Shown piece by piece: positions 43,950-52,706 of a stretch of DNA of 64,000 nucleotides (position 1 is its first letter; the number at the start of each line of letters is the position of its first letter). The notes under the pieces were generated by a model. That model was given only the letters and a program-made list of their open reading frames with translations. It was not told the origin of the DNA and searched no databases. The position numbers were made by a program, and so were the translations under genes. The DNA is taken from positions 3,568,501 through 3,632,500 of the forward strand of contig NZ_CP136521.1 in the NCBI RefSeq assembly GCF_032814565.1, in the 5' to 3' direction. Origin of the DNA: Hwangdonia lutea (lineage in GTDB: Bacteria > Bacteroidota > Bacteroidia > Flavobacteriales > Flavobacteriaceae).

Positions 43950-44954
43950 ATGAGCCCAATCAAATCTACCTTAATTTTATTGCTAAGTTTAATAAGCACA
44001 CAAGCTTTTAGCCAATATACAGATGTTATTAATTCCAACCGACCAGGTGTTTCGCGTAGCGCGTTTTCGGTGGGAACCAACGTTGCGCAATTTGAAGTTG
44101 GTCCTTATATTATAAAAGAAAAAAGAACACCCGCTACAGCGCATGAAGTTTCTGGTTTTGGAGTGGATTTTGCGGCACGATACGGTTTGCTTTGGGAGGA
44201 ACTGGAGTTAAATATTGAAGGTACTTATCAAAACGATACGAAAACATACACCTCTAATTTAGCCGCTGAAGACAGCCGTTCTAACTTTAAATTTGTAAGT
44301 GTTGGTGCGAAGTATTTGATATACGACCCTTACAAAAATTCTGAAAACGACAAGCCCAATCTATATAGCTGGAAAGCCAATAATCGCTTTAAATGGAGTT
44401 CGTTAATTCCTGCTGTTTCAGTTTATTTGGGCGCAAATTACGACACCAAACAAAATCCGTACACAGCACCGGGAATTGAAGGGTTTAGTCCAAAAGTTAT
44501 GGTGGCTACACAAAACAATTTTGCAGGAGGTTGGGTTATGGTGTTAAACTTAATAAAAGATAGAATTGGCACCGATCAGTCTGATTTTCAATACATAGTA
44601 ACCCTAACGCATTCCTTTAACCCAAAGTGGGTGATATTTGGCGAAGCGCAAGGGATTAAAAGTGATTTTTATGCCGATAACTTGTTTCGATTTGGTGGCG
44701 CTTACTTGTTAGGAAAAGACTTCCAGCTAGACACCGCGCTTACCTTTAATACCAAAGATACACCATCTGTTTTTAGCGTAAACTTTGGGGCTTCATACCG
44801 ATTGGATTTTCATAAAGACAAAGAAATCGATAACGGCAATTCCGCCGAAGAAGAATTGGAAAGAAGATCAAGAAGAAGCAAGAAGGTTAAAAATAAAGAC
44901 ACTAAAGAATCAAAGAAAAAGCAAAAAAGAAGAGCTAATGATTTTGATAATTAA
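43950..44954 (+). CDS. Outer-membrane beta-barrel protein of the transporter-like family
   Basis: The ATG at 43950 gives a clean signal peptide (MSPIKSTLILLLSLISTQAFS) with cleavage before QYTDV, whereas the earlier GTG at 43899 would put 17 polar residues in front of it; I therefore use 43950. The mature protein begins with INSNRPGVSRSAFSVGTN, typical of the barrel family related to Phenol_MetA_deg, and has alternating beta-strand segments through about residue 290. A highly charged C-terminal tail of about 40 residues (Lys/Arg/Glu-rich) follows the barrel, which is unusual for an outer-membrane protein. Substrate unknown. Confidence 0.75.
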   Translation: MSPIKSTLILLLSLISTQAFSQYTDVINSNRPGVSRSAFSVGTNVAQFEVGPYIIKEKRTPATAHEVSGFGVDFAARYGLLWEELELNIEGTYQNDTKTYTSNLAAEDSRSNFKFVSVGAKYLIYDPYKNSENDKPNLYSWKANNRFKWSSLIPAVSVYLGANYDTKQNPYTAPGIEGFSPKVMVATQNNFAGGWVMVLNLIKDRIGTDQSDFQYIVTLTHSFNPKWVIFGEAQGIKSDFYADNLFRFGGAYLLGKDFQLDTALTFNTKDTPSVFSVNFGASYRLDFHKDKEIDNGNSAEEELERRSRRSKKVKNKDTKESKKKQKRRANDFDN

Positions 44955-44979
44955 AACCGTCAAAATTTTTCATTAATAT

Positions 44980-46101
44980 ATGATAACACTCAAAGAAGTA
45001 ACCACCAAAAAAGACGTAAAAACATTCGTTAAATTCCCTTTCGAACTTTATAAAGATTCGAAATATTGGGTGCCACCAATAATTAGTCAAGAAATAAAAA
45101 CCTTTAATAAAAAAATAAACCCTGTTTTTAACGATGCCGAGGCAACACTGTTCCTAGCCTATAAAGACAATAAAGTTGTGGGACGGGTTGCAGCCATTAT
45201 TAATTGGTTAGAAGTAAAAGAACAAAACCAAAAGAAAATGCGCTTTGGCTGGTTTGATGTAATAGATGATGTAGAGGTGTCTAAAGTGCTTTTAGACAAG
45301 GTTATAGAAATTGGAAAACAAAATAATTTGGAATTTACTGAAGGACCAGTAGGGTTTTCAAATTTAGATAAAGTTGGCGTGCTAACCTATGGATTTGATC
45401 ATATTGGAACCATGATTACTTGGTATAATCACCCGTATTACGCTTCGCATTTTGAGCAATTAGGATACACTGTTGAAAAACAATATTTAGAAAACAAGCA
45501 TGCTTTCAGCGATATTAAAACAGATAGTTTTGGAAGAATCCAAGAAATAATAAAGAAACGCTATAACTTAAAAGCACTCTATTTTTCTAAAACAAAAGAA
45601 GTGATGCCTTATGCCGATAAAATGTTCGATTTGTTTAACAAAAGCTACTCTTCTTTAGCCTCGTTTGTTGCAATTACTGATGTACAAAAGGCTTATTTCA
45701 AGAAGAAATTTTTAGGTTTTATCAATCCAGAATACATAAAATTTGTTGTTGATAAGAATGATGAATTAATCGCTTTTGGTATTGTGATGCCATCCTATGC
45801 TGAAGCTTTGCAAAAAATGAACGGTAAGTTATTTCCTTTCGGCTTTAAACACATATTACATGCTAAAAAACATAGTAAGAAGGTGACTTTTTATCTTATT
45901 GGCGTGCATCCCGAATATCAAAACAAAGGAATTCACGCCATCATCTTTAATGAGTTTTATAATACGTTTAGCGAAAAAGGCATTGTGGAATGCTTAAGAA
46001 CTCCAGAGTTGGTTGAAAATACAGCCATTCAAAAAATATGGAAAAACTTTAACCCGGTAACCCATAAAAAGCGCTGTACGTTTAGAAAAGATATTTTATA
46101 A
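44980..46101 (+). CDS. GNAT-superfamily N-acyltransferase, conserved in Bacteroidetes
   Basis: This 373-residue protein has a GNAT-like fold. In the N-terminal half, FPFELYKDSKYWVPP and VVGRVAAIINW are followed by FTEGPVGFSNLDKVGVL. In the C-terminal half, FYLIGVHPEYQNKGIHAII is the acetyl-CoA pyrophosphate-binding loop. Substrate is unknown. It starts 25 bases after the barrel protein gene and is probably cotranscribed with it. Its position next to a probable sulfonolipid pair on the other strand could hint at a lipid N-acyl transfer, but there is no direct evidence. Confidence 0.72.
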   Translation: MITLKEVTTKKDVKTFVKFPFELYKDSKYWVPPIISQEIKTFNKKINPVFNDAEATLFLAYKDNKVVGRVAAIINWLEVKEQNQKKMRFGWFDVIDDVEVSKVLLDKVIEIGKQNNLEFTEGPVGFSNLDKVGVLTYGFDHIGTMITWYNHPYYASHFEQLGYTVEKQYLENKHAFSDIKTDSFGRIQEIIKKRYNLKALYFSKTKEVMPYADKMFDLFNKSYSSLASFVAITDVQKAYFKKKFLGFINPEYIKFVVDKNDELIAFGIVMPSYAEALQKMNGKLFPFGFKHILHAKKHSKKVTFYLIGVHPEYQNKGIHAIIFNEFYNTFSEKGIVECLRTPELVENTAIQKIWKNFNPVTHKKRCTFRKDIL

Positions 46102-46151
46102 AAAATGACAGACTTCACCTCTTTTTTGACCAATACAAAAAAGACCATTAT

Positions 46152-46189
46152 AAAAAAATCCGATTCATTAAAATGAATCGGATTTTTTT
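46152..46189. terminator. Perfect bidirectional terminator
   Basis: An 18-base perfect stem begins with a run of A, centres on CCGATTCATT and ends with a run of T, with a 2-base loop. It separates the convergent GNAT and oxoamine synthase genes. Confidence 0.9.
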
Positions 46190-46208
46190 ATATTTTAATA
46201 TGTTTTAA

Positions 46209-47468
46209 CTACTCGCCCATAGCCGCCATAACCGCAGCGGATAAACGTTTGTAGGTACCGTTTTCCAATCGGTCTCTAATCGCGTCAAAAGCATCTAATG
46301 TTTCTTCAACATCTTTTAAAGTATGTGTTGCCGTAGGAATCATTCTAAGTAAAATCAATCCTTTAGGTATAACCGGATAAACCACTATAGAACAGAATAT
46401 TCCATAATTTTCACGCAAGTCTCTTACCAAGGCCATAGCCTCCGGAATACTTCCTTTAAGATATACGGGCGTAACACAACTTTGGGTTGTACCAATATCG
46501 AAACCACGTTCTTTTAATCCAGATTGCAAAGCATCAACAATCGTCCATAAGTTCTGTTTTAACTCTGGCATTGTTTTTAACATTTCCAAACGTTTTAATG
46601 CTCCAACCACCAACTGCATTTGAAGTGATTTAGCAAACATTTGAGAACGTAAATTGTATTTTAGATAATCAATAATTTCTTGGTCGGCTGCAATAAAAGC
46701 TCCCGTACTTGCCATAGATTTGGCAAAAGTTGCAAAATACACATCAATTCCATCTTGAACACCTTGCTCTTCTCCTGCTCCTGCTCCTGTTTTTCCTAAT
46801 GTTCCGAAACCATGTGCATCATCAACAAAAAACCTGAAATTATATTTCTTTTTTAGTGCAACTATTTCTTTTAAACGCCCTTGCTCTCCTCGCATTCCAA
46901 ATACACCTTCAGAAATTACAAGAATTCCACCACCGGTTTGTTCGGCCATTTTCGTGGCGCGTTCTAAGTTTTTTTCTAAACTTTCAATATCGTTATGCTT
47001 GTATGTAAATCGTTTTCCGTGGTGCAAACGCACACCGTCAATAATACAGGCGTGGGCATCGACATCGTAAACAATAATATCATCTTTTGCAACTAAAGCA
47101 TCTATAGTTGACACCATGCCTTGATAGCCAAAATTTAAAAGATAAGCTGCTTCTTTATTAACAAATGCCGCCAATTCTTCTTGAAGCTTTTCGTGCAAAT
47201 CTGTATGGCCAGACATCATTCTTGCTCCCATTGGGTAAGCCGAACCATAATCTGCTGCCGCTTGAGCATCAACTTTTCGAACTTCCGGATGGTTTGCCAA
47301 GCCTAAATAATCGTTTATACTCCAAGTAATAACATCTTTTCCCTGAAACTTCATGCGATTTGAAATCTCTCCTTCCAGTTTTGGAAATACAAAATACCCT
47401 TCCGCTTGAGACGCCCATTTGCCTAACGGGCCTTTATCCTTATAAATCTTTTCGAATAAATCTTTCAT
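46209..47468 (-). CDS. Alpha-oxoamine synthase, probable cysteate C-acyltransferase (capnine synthesis)
   Basis: This 419-residue PLP enzyme belongs to the alpha-oxoamine synthase family (KBL, BioF, serine palmitoyltransferase). Conserved motifs are FVDDAHGFGTLG (about 214-225) and FAKSMASTGAF with the PLP lysine (Lys250). These enzymes condense an amino acid with an acyl-CoA and release CO2. In Flavobacteriia a member of this family makes 3-ketocapnine from cysteate and acyl-CoA, the first committed step of sulfonolipids. A CysK-like gene lies 230 bases upstream on the same strand, which supports this reading over serine palmitoyltransferase or KBL. The assignment depends on that neighbour and on the taxon. 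Confidence 0.78.
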   Translation of the reverse strand: MKDLFEKIYKDKGPLGKWASQAEGYFVFPKLEGEISNRMKFQGKDVITWSINDYLGLANHPEVRKVDAQAAADYGSAYPMGARMMSGHTDLHEKLQEELAAFVNKEAAYLLNFGYQGMVSTIDALVAKDDIIVYDVDAHACIIDGVRLHHGKRFTYKHNDIESLEKNLERATKMAEQTGGGILVISEGVFGMRGEQGRLKEIVALKKKYNFRFFVDDAHGFGTLGKTGAGAGEEQGVQDGIDVYFATFAKSMASTGAFIAADQEIIDYLKYNLRSQMFAKSLQMQLVVGALKRLEMLKTMPELKQNLWTIVDALQSGLKERGFDIGTTQSCVTPVYLKGSIPEAMALVRDLRENYGIFCSIVVYPVIPKGLILLRMIPTATHTLKDVEETLDAFDAIRDRLENGTYKRLSAAVMAAMGE

Positions 47469-47561
47469 TTATTATAATACTTTTTGCGCTATAAAAAAAA
47501 CAAACATGTGTAACACTTTAATTGTGCAGATGAACGCTTTTAGCTCTTTAGTTAGTTGATG

Positions 47562-47569
47562 CAAAATTA
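47562..47569 (-). promoter_or_regulatory. -7 box of the oxoamine synthase gene
   Basis: TAATTTTG on the minus strand matches TAnnTTTG. The start codon is 93 bases further on, so the mRNA would have a leader of about 85 bases. The oxoamine synthase therefore has its own promoter. Confidence 0.45.
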
Positions 47570-47646
47570 AATATTTATATTGTTTGAACATAATTTTTGG
47601 GGTTCAATTATTCATTATATCGTTTATTGATTGATATTAAACCAAA

Positions 47647-47677
47647 AAAAGAGCTTTATATAAAATAAAGCTCTTTT
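47647..47677 (-). terminator. Terminator downstream of the CysK-like gene
   Basis: AAAAGAGCTTTAT and ATAAAGCTCTTTT form a perfect 13-base stem around a 5-base loop. It lies between the CysK-like gene and the oxoamine synthase gene on the same strand, which suggests separate transcripts. Confidence 0.85.
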
Positions 47678-47697
47678 AAGAATATATTATATGCTCA

Positions 47698-48738
47698 TTA
47701 TTTTACGTATTGAACCGTTTTTTCTGTTTCGTGGTTAACACTATCAAAAAAGCCTTGTTCGTTCATCCATTTATCACTGTAAACCTTACTCATATAGCGC
47801 GATCCGTGATCTGGGAATATAACAACCACATTATCGTTTTCATTAAATTCGCCTTGCTCATTTAATTGAGCAATTGCTTGCATAGCAGCACCAGAGGTAT
47901 AACCCACAAACAGCCCTTCGGTTTTGGCTATTAACCTAGCGGTGTGTGCACTTTCTTCATCGGTTACTTTAATAAACTCATCAATGGCATCAAAATCTGT
48001 TGCCGTTGGAATTAAGTTTTTGCCCAAACCTTCAATTCTATACGGATAAATTTCTTTTTCGTCAAACTCTCTGGTTTCGTGATATTTTTTGAGCACAGAC
48101 CCGAAAGCATCAACACCTATTACTTTTATATTTGGGTTTTGTTCCTTTAGATACTTAGCCGTTCCGGAAATGGTTCCACCAGTGCCACTACAGGCCACCA
48201 AATGGGTAATTTTACCCTCGGTTTGATTCCAAATTTCTGGACCTGTTGAGTGGTAGTGCGCATCAATATTCAATTCATTAAAATACTGATTGATATACAC
48301 CGATCCTTTGATTTCTTCGTGCAAACGTTTAGCGACTTGGTAATACGACCTTGGATCGTCTGCGCTGACGTGCGCGGGACAAACATAAACCTTGGCGCCC
48401 ATGGTTTTAAGCATGTCTATTTTATCTGCCGACGACTTAGAACTTACTGCCAAAACACAATCGTAACCTTTAATGATACTAACCATGGCGATACTAAAAC
48501 CAGTATTGCCCGAAGTAGTTTCGATGATGGTATCACCGGGGTTAAGAATTCCCTTTCGTTCTGCTTCCTCTATAATGTGTAATGCAATTCTATCCTTTGA
48601 AGAATGACCTGGATTAAAAGCTTCTACTTTAGCAAAAAAGTTGCCTTTAAATTTTGATGTGATTTTATTAAGTCTAATAAGCGGTGTGTTGCCTATTAAG
48701 TCTAATACATTATCAAAAACCTGATTGTTTTGTTTCAT
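47698..48738 (-). CDS. CysK/CBS-like PLP enzyme, probable cysteate synthase
   Basis: This 346-residue enzyme of the beta-family of PLP enzymes resembles cysteine synthase and cystathionine beta-synthase. The PLP lysine is in GHSSKDR (Lys48), phosphate-binding segments are [10 protein letters not shown] and SGTGGTISG, and the C-terminal region has FPDHGSRY. The active-site stretch is GHSSKDR where CysK enzymes usually read GSVKDR or GGSVKDR. PLP enzymes of this family make L-cysteate from O-phosphoserine and sulfite in bacteria with sulfonolipids. A role in ordinary cysteine synthesis remains possible. The neighbouring alpha-oxoamine synthase argues for cysteate. Confidence 0.78.
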   Translation of the reverse strand: MKQNNQVFDNVLDLIGNTPLIRLNKITSKFKGNFFAKVEAFNPGHSSKDRIALHIIEEAERKGILNPGDTIIETTSGNTGFSIAMVSIIKGYDCVLAVSSKSSADKIDMLKTMGAKVYVCPAHVSADDPRSYYQVAKRLHEEIKGSVYINQYFNELNIDAHYHSTGPEIWNQTEGKITHLVACSGTGGTISGTAKYLKEQNPNIKVIGVDAFGSVLKKYHETREFDEKEIYPYRIEGLGKNLIPTATDFDAIDEFIKVTDEESAHTARLIAKTEGLFVGYTSGAAMQAIAQLNEQGEFNENDNVVVIFPDHGSRYMSKVYSDKWMNEQGFFDSVNHETEKTVQYVK

Positions 48739-48795
48739 AAATGCTTTTTAAAAGCTACCCAATATTACTAAAAATATTTGTAACCTAAAACTTGG

Positions 48796-48803
48796 CAAAA
48801 ATA
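48796..48803 (-). promoter_or_regulatory. -7 box of the CysK-like gene
   Basis: TATTTTTG on the minus strand matches TAnnTTTG and lies 57 bases upstream of the start codon at 48738. The divergence to the peptidase gene is not shared: that gene ends at 48817 on the same strand. Confidence 0.45.
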
Positions 48804-48816
48804 AGTATTTTTTTTG

Positions 48817-50877
48817 TTATGCACTAATTCCTTCTAAATCTAAAATAAAAGCGTACTCTAAGGCCACTTCCTTTAGGCTTTCAAAGCGCCCCGAAGCACC
48901 GCCATGACCAGAATCCATATCGGTGTGCAACAATAATTTGTTTTGGTCTTTTTTCAATTCCCTAAGTTTTGCCACCCATTTTGCGGGTTCCCAATATTGC
49001 ACTTGCGAATCGTGCAAGCCCGTTGTTACCAGCAAATTCGGGTAATGTTTGTCGTCAACATTATCATAGGGTGAATAGGATTTCATGTAATCATAAAATT
49101 CTTTTTCATTTGGATTTCCCCATTCGTCGTACTCGCCAGTGGTTAGAGGAATAGTATCATCGAGCATGGTTGTAACCACATCAACAAAAGGGACTGCCGC
49201 TAAAACACCATGGTACAACTCAGGATTCATGTTTATTATGGCGCCCATCAACAAACCGCCAGCAGAACCGCCATAAGCGTATAAGTGTTTATTGGACGTG
49301 TATTTTTGCTCGATTAAAAATTTAGAACAATCTATAAAATCTCTGAATGTGTTTTTTTTGGTCAACAATTTCCCGTTTTCGTACCAATCCCTTCCCAGAT
49401 ATTCGCCACCACGGATGTGCGCTATGGCGTAAATAAATCCACGATCCAATAAGCTTAAGCGAATGGTTGAAAACGAAGGGTCGATTGTAGAGCCATAAGA
49501 GCCATACGCGTATTGCAGTAAGGGATTTGAGCCATCTAACTTTATCCCTTTTTTATAAACCAACGATATGGGTATTTTAACACCATCTCTTGCCGTTGCC
49601 CACAGACGTTTGGATTCGTAATTTTCTTTTTTAAAATTACCACCCAAAACAGCCTGTTCTTTTTTAATTTTACTTTGTTTGGTGATTAAGTTATAATCGA
49701 TAATCGCATTTGGGTGCGTTAACCCACTATACCCGTATCGCAAGGTATCGCTGCTAAAATCTGGATTGGTGCCAATATATGTGGTATAGGTTTCGGAATT
49801 GAACGGCAAATAGTAATCCTCACTTCCATCCCATTTAATTATACGAAGTTTATTGAGTCCGTTTTCGCGTTCGTTAACCACTAAAAAGTTTTTAAAAATT
49901 TCAATATCTTCAATTAAAACATCTTTTCTGTGTGGTATAACATCTTCCCAAAATTCTTTCTCTGTAGTGTTTACGTGGGTTTTTGAAAGCTTAAAATTAG
50001 TGGATTTATCAATATTTGAAATGATATAAAACGCATCGTTAAAGTGTGCAATATTATATTCTAAATCCGGTATTCTTTTTTGAAATATTTTAAAATTGCC
50101 ATCGGGCGTATCGGCATTTAAAATGCGGTATTCCGAACTCAAGGTGCTACACGACCCTATAATAATGTATTTACTAGATTTCGATTTGTAAACAAAGGTG
50201 TTAAAAGTCTCGTCGGTTTCATGAAAAACGGTAATATCTTCACTTGTTTCTGTATGTAACTTATGCTTTAAAATTTTAAAAGAACGTAGTGTAACTTCAT
50301 CTTTCATGGCATAAAACAAGGTTTTATTGTCGTTTGCCCAAGTTACGCTTCCGGTGGTGTTTAAAATTTTATCGGTGTAAATTTCGCCCGTTTCCAAATT
50401 CTTAATTTGAATGGTGTATTGGCGTCTGCTTACGGTATCGGTTGAAAACGCTGCCAATTTATTGTCTGGGCTTATGGCGATGCTTCCTAAATTAAAATAA
50501 GCGAAACCCTCGGCCATTTGGTTGCAGTTGAATAAAATTTCTTCAGCAGCATCTAAACTTTCCTTTTTTCTGGCGTAAATGGGGTAATCTTTTCCTTTTT
50601 CAAAACGTGTTATGTACCAATAGCCATTAAGTTTGTAAGGTACACTGGTGTCATCTTCTTTAATACGCGCCTTCATTTCTTCAAACAAATCCTTCTGAAA
50701 CCCTTCCGTATGCTGCATCATCTGTTTGGTGTATGCATTTTCGGCATCTAAATATGCGATTACCTCCGGGTTTTTCTTATCGTTCAACCAGTAATAATTA
50801 TCGATTCTTGTATCGTTATGAACCTTTAATGCTTTTGGTGTTTTTTTAGCTATTGGAAGTTGCATTGTATTTTTCAA
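48817..50877 (-). CDS. S9 prolyl-oligopeptidase-family peptidase, oligopeptidase B-like
   Basis: This 686-residue protein has an N-terminal beta-propeller region and a C-terminal alpha/beta-hydrolase domain. The serine nucleophile is in YGGSAGGLLMGA (about residue 536), and the catalytic histidine lies in MDSGHGGASGRFE at the C-terminus. The start MQLPIAKKTPKALKVHNDTRIDNYYWL matches oligopeptidase B, which cleaves short peptides after basic residues. No signal peptide is evident, so it is probably cytoplasmic. Promoter and inverted repeats lie directly upstream. Confidence 0.93.
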   Translation of the reverse strand: MKNTMQLPIAKKTPKALKVHNDTRIDNYYWLNDKKNPEVIAYLDAENAYTKQMMQHTEGFQKDLFEEMKARIKEDDTSVPYKLNGYWYITRFEKGKDYPIYARKKESLDAAEEILFNCNQMAEGFAYFNLGSIAISPDNKLAAFSTDTVSRRQYTIQIKNLETGEIYTDKILNTTGSVTWANDNKTLFYAMKDEVTLRSFKILKHKLHTETSEDITVFHETDETFNTFVYKSKSSKYIIIGSCSTLSSEYRILNADTPDGNFKIFQKRIPDLEYNIAHFNDAFYIISNIDKSTNFKLSKTHVNTTEKEFWEDVIPHRKDVLIEDIEIFKNFLVVNERENGLNKLRIIKWDGSEDYYLPFNSETYTTYIGTNPDFSSDTLRYGYSGLTHPNAIIDYNLITKQSKIKKEQAVLGGNFKKENYESKRLWATARDGVKIPISLVYKKGIKLDGSNPLLQYAYGSYGSTIDPSFSTIRLSLLDRGFIYAIAHIRGGEYLGRDWYENGKLLTKKNTFRDFIDCSKFLIEQKYTSNKHLYAYGGSAGGLLMGAIINMNPELYHGVLAAVPFVDVVTTMLDDTIPLTTGEYDEWGNPNEKEFYDYMKSYSPYDNVDDKHYPNLLVTTGLHDSQVQYWEPAKWVAKLRELKKDQNKLLLHTDMDSGHGGASGRFESLKEVALEYAFILDLEGISA

Positions 50878-50909
50878 ATGAAGCTGTATTTATTCTTGAA
50901 TTAAGGCCT

Positions 50910-50917
50910 CAAAAGTA
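50910..50917 (-). promoter_or_regulatory. -7 box of the S9 peptidase gene
   Basis: TACTTTTG on the minus strand matches TAnnTTTG, 32 bases before the start codon. It lies next to the 20-base inverted repeat that begins at 50918. Confidence 0.55.
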
Positions 50918-50971
50918 CATGATTTTTTTTCATTTAGAAATTGACAAAAAACTAAATGAAAAAAAATCATG
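50918..50971. repeat. Perfect 20-base inverted repeat upstream of the S9 peptidase gene
   Basis: CATGATTTTTTTTCATTTAG at 50918-50937 and its exact complement at 50952-50971 are separated by 14 bases. It covers the position where a -33 element would be expected for the peptidase promoter, so it could be an operator or an RNA hairpin. Followed by a second palindrome at 50998. Confidence 0.8.
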
Positions 50972-50997
50972 AACTAACATAGTGGTTACTGAAGTGT

Positions 50998-51034
50998 AAT
51001 TAAATTTTGTATTTTTTTAATACAAAATTTAATT
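50998..51034. repeat. Perfect 16-base inverted repeat upstream of ybaB
   Basis: AATTAAATTTTGTATT (50998-51013) and AATACAAAATTTAATT (51019-51034) form an exact stem with a T5 loop. It lies 28 bases upstream of the ybaB -7 box, so it may be a transcription-factor site or a terminator against transcription from the left. Confidence 0.8.
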
Positions 51035-51061
51035 TTGCAGAAGAAAAACAGAAAAATTAAA

Positions 51062-51069
51062 TAGCTTTG
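51062..51069 (+). promoter_or_regulatory. -7 box of ybaB
   Basis: TAGCTTTG matches the Bacteroidetes -7 consensus and is followed by the ATG at 51094. It argues against the TTG at 51067 as start codon, because that codon lies inside the box. Confidence 0.65.
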
Positions 51070-51093
51070 TACTGCAAATCAAAATTTAAAAAT

Positions 51094-51417
51094 ATGTTTG
51101 GAGATATGATGAATATGATGGGAAAACTTAAAGAAACCCAGAAAAAAGTTGAAGAAACAAAAAAACGCTTGGATACGGTTTTAATTGATGAAAAAAGCAG
51201 CGACGGACTGTTAAGCATAACTTTAACGGCAAACCGAACTATTAAATCTATTGATATTGCCGATGAATTGCTTGAGGATAAAGAGCAGCTTGAAGATTAT
51301 TTGGTTTTAACTTTAAATAAAGCCATTGAAAAAGCCACCAATGTTAATGAAGCGGAATTAGCTGCCGTTGCCAAAGAGGGTATGCCGAATATTCCGGGGA
51401 TGGATATGTTTAAGTAA
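51094..51417 (+). CDS. ybaB: YbaB/EbfC-family nucleoid-associated protein
   Basis: With the ATG at 51094 the protein has 107 residues and reads [18 protein letters not shown], then ending [12 protein letters not shown]. This fits YbaB/EbfC, a small dimeric DNA-binding protein with the core pattern of a helix, three strands and a helix. It shapes the nucleoid and may affect gene expression. In many bacteria ybaB sits between dnaX and recR; here it stands alone, as is common in flavobacteria. Confidence 0.9.
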   Translation: MFGDMMNMMGKLKETQKKVEETKKRLDTVLIDEKSSDGLLSITLTANRTIKSIDIADELLEDKEQLEDYLVLTLNKAIEKATNVNEAELAAVAKEGMPNIPGMDMFK

Positions 51418-51468
51418 TTGTAGTATTATAGCACTTACTTTGTTACCTTAAAAAGCTATACCTTCTTC

Positions 51469-52524
51469 CTAATATCTTTTAGGATTTAAAAGTGGGTTTA
51501 AGACATATTTTCTAAACTTTGAATGATAGACTTTAAGAATCAAATACAGCATTAATTTATTATTTATCAAGCTTTTTAATACTTTATAACGCAATATACT
51601 AAATTCTTCGGCATTAAAATGCTTAATGGGATAAGCGCCAACAGCCTCAAACTTAATTAAATTACGCTTAACCTCATTAAAGCTTAGGTTGGCCTTAACC
51701 ATTTTTGTAATTGTAAAAAAAACAAATACATCCCTCCTAAATTTAAAGTTACCGATTATTGTTTTTTTGTAAGGATTTTCTTTGTCTTTAACTTCATCAA
51801 TAAGCTTGCTAAAATCATCTATTAAAGCCACAAAATAATCTATAATTCGTTTTTTAGATTTGTCGCTAGCACTTCTAACGGTTGATTCAGGAGACTGGAA
51901 ATACCTATAAATTTTAGCAGGAAAATAAGCTACCTTTTTAGCCTTTAAAAATAGTTTGAGTGTAAAAACCACATCGCCATCGTAATCAATTCTATCAAAA
52001 GCTATTTGATGCTTGTTTAAAAAATCCCTTTTGACAAAATACCACCAAATTTCAATTCTAAGATTTTTATTGTCTCTAAGAAATTCATTACCTGTGATTA
52101 TTTTTGGCAATTTGGTGTTTTGGAATTTGGCATCTACCTTGTTCATTTTTCGGTTTCTGGCAACCAATGTATCAAACCCAACAAGATCCAATTGATTTGA
52201 TACGGCATAATCAAGCACCGTGTTTAAAGCATTCTCAGCTACATAATCATCAGCATCTACAAAGTAGATATATTCGCCTCTTGCCAGTTTTAGCATTTTA
52301 TTTCTTGTAAATACCGCTCCCCTATTTTCTTGTGAGTGGACAAAAATATTGCTGTGGTTTTTGGAGAATGCTTCTGCTATTTTTAAGCTATTGTCTGCGG
52401 AGCCATCGTTAACAATTATTATTTCATAATCCTGAGCATCAATGCCCTGATTTAACAAACTTGCAAGGCACTTTTCTATATAGCACTCTACATTGTACAT
52501 AGGTATAAGGACACTTAGCTTCAT
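51469..52524 (-). CDS. Family 2 glycosyltransferase, paralogue of the gene at 60131
   Basis: This 351-residue protein has the GT2 (GT-A) opening SVLIPMYNVECYIEKCLAS and EIIIVNDGSADNSLKIA, with the metal-binding DADDY motif (YFVDADDYV, about residue 94). It closely resembles the glycosyltransferase at 60131-61162; both read NDG, NRG/NKG and YIYF[VI]DADDY at the same places. GT2 enzymes transfer sugars from nucleotide donors to growing surface glycans. The acceptor is unknown. It marks the left side of the second glycan island and faces away from the cyclase-like gene. Confidence 0.9.
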   Translation of the reverse strand: MKLSVLIPMYNVECYIEKCLASLLNQGIDAQDYEIIIVNDGSADNSLKIAEAFSKNHSNIFVHSQENRGAVFTRNKMLKLARGEYIYFVDADDYVAENALNTVLDYAVSNQLDLVGFDTLVARNRKMNKVDAKFQNTKLPKIITGNEFLRDNKNLRIEIWWYFVKRDFLNKHQIAFDRIDYDGDVVFTLKLFLKAKKVAYFPAKIYRYFQSPESTVRSASDKSKKRIIDYFVALIDDFSKLIDEVKDKENPYKKTIIGNFKFRRDVFVFFTITKMVKANLSFNEVKRNLIKFEAVGAYPIKHFNAEEFSILRYKVLKSLINNKLMLYLILKVYHSKFRKYVLNPLLNPKRY

Positions 52525-52706
52525 AATTTTGGTTGGAGCAATTAGGCTTTTATGATTTCACGTACATACCGCAAACATAGTTATTTACTCTTTAAAACAA
52601 AACGTAATTTTTTGGTTTTCTGTAAAATCATCACTTAAAATTGTATATTTCGAGCCTGTATACTTACAAAATCACAATTCTAAATTAAACATAAACAAAG
52701 ACTGAA

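Noticed and set aside
46209-47468. 2-amino-3-ketobutyrate CoA ligase (Kbl) for threonine degradation
   Set aside because: No threonine dehydrogenase gene is adjacent, the CysK-like neighbour points to cysteate, and the sequence is equally compatible with other oxoamine synthases. Not excluded by sequence alone.
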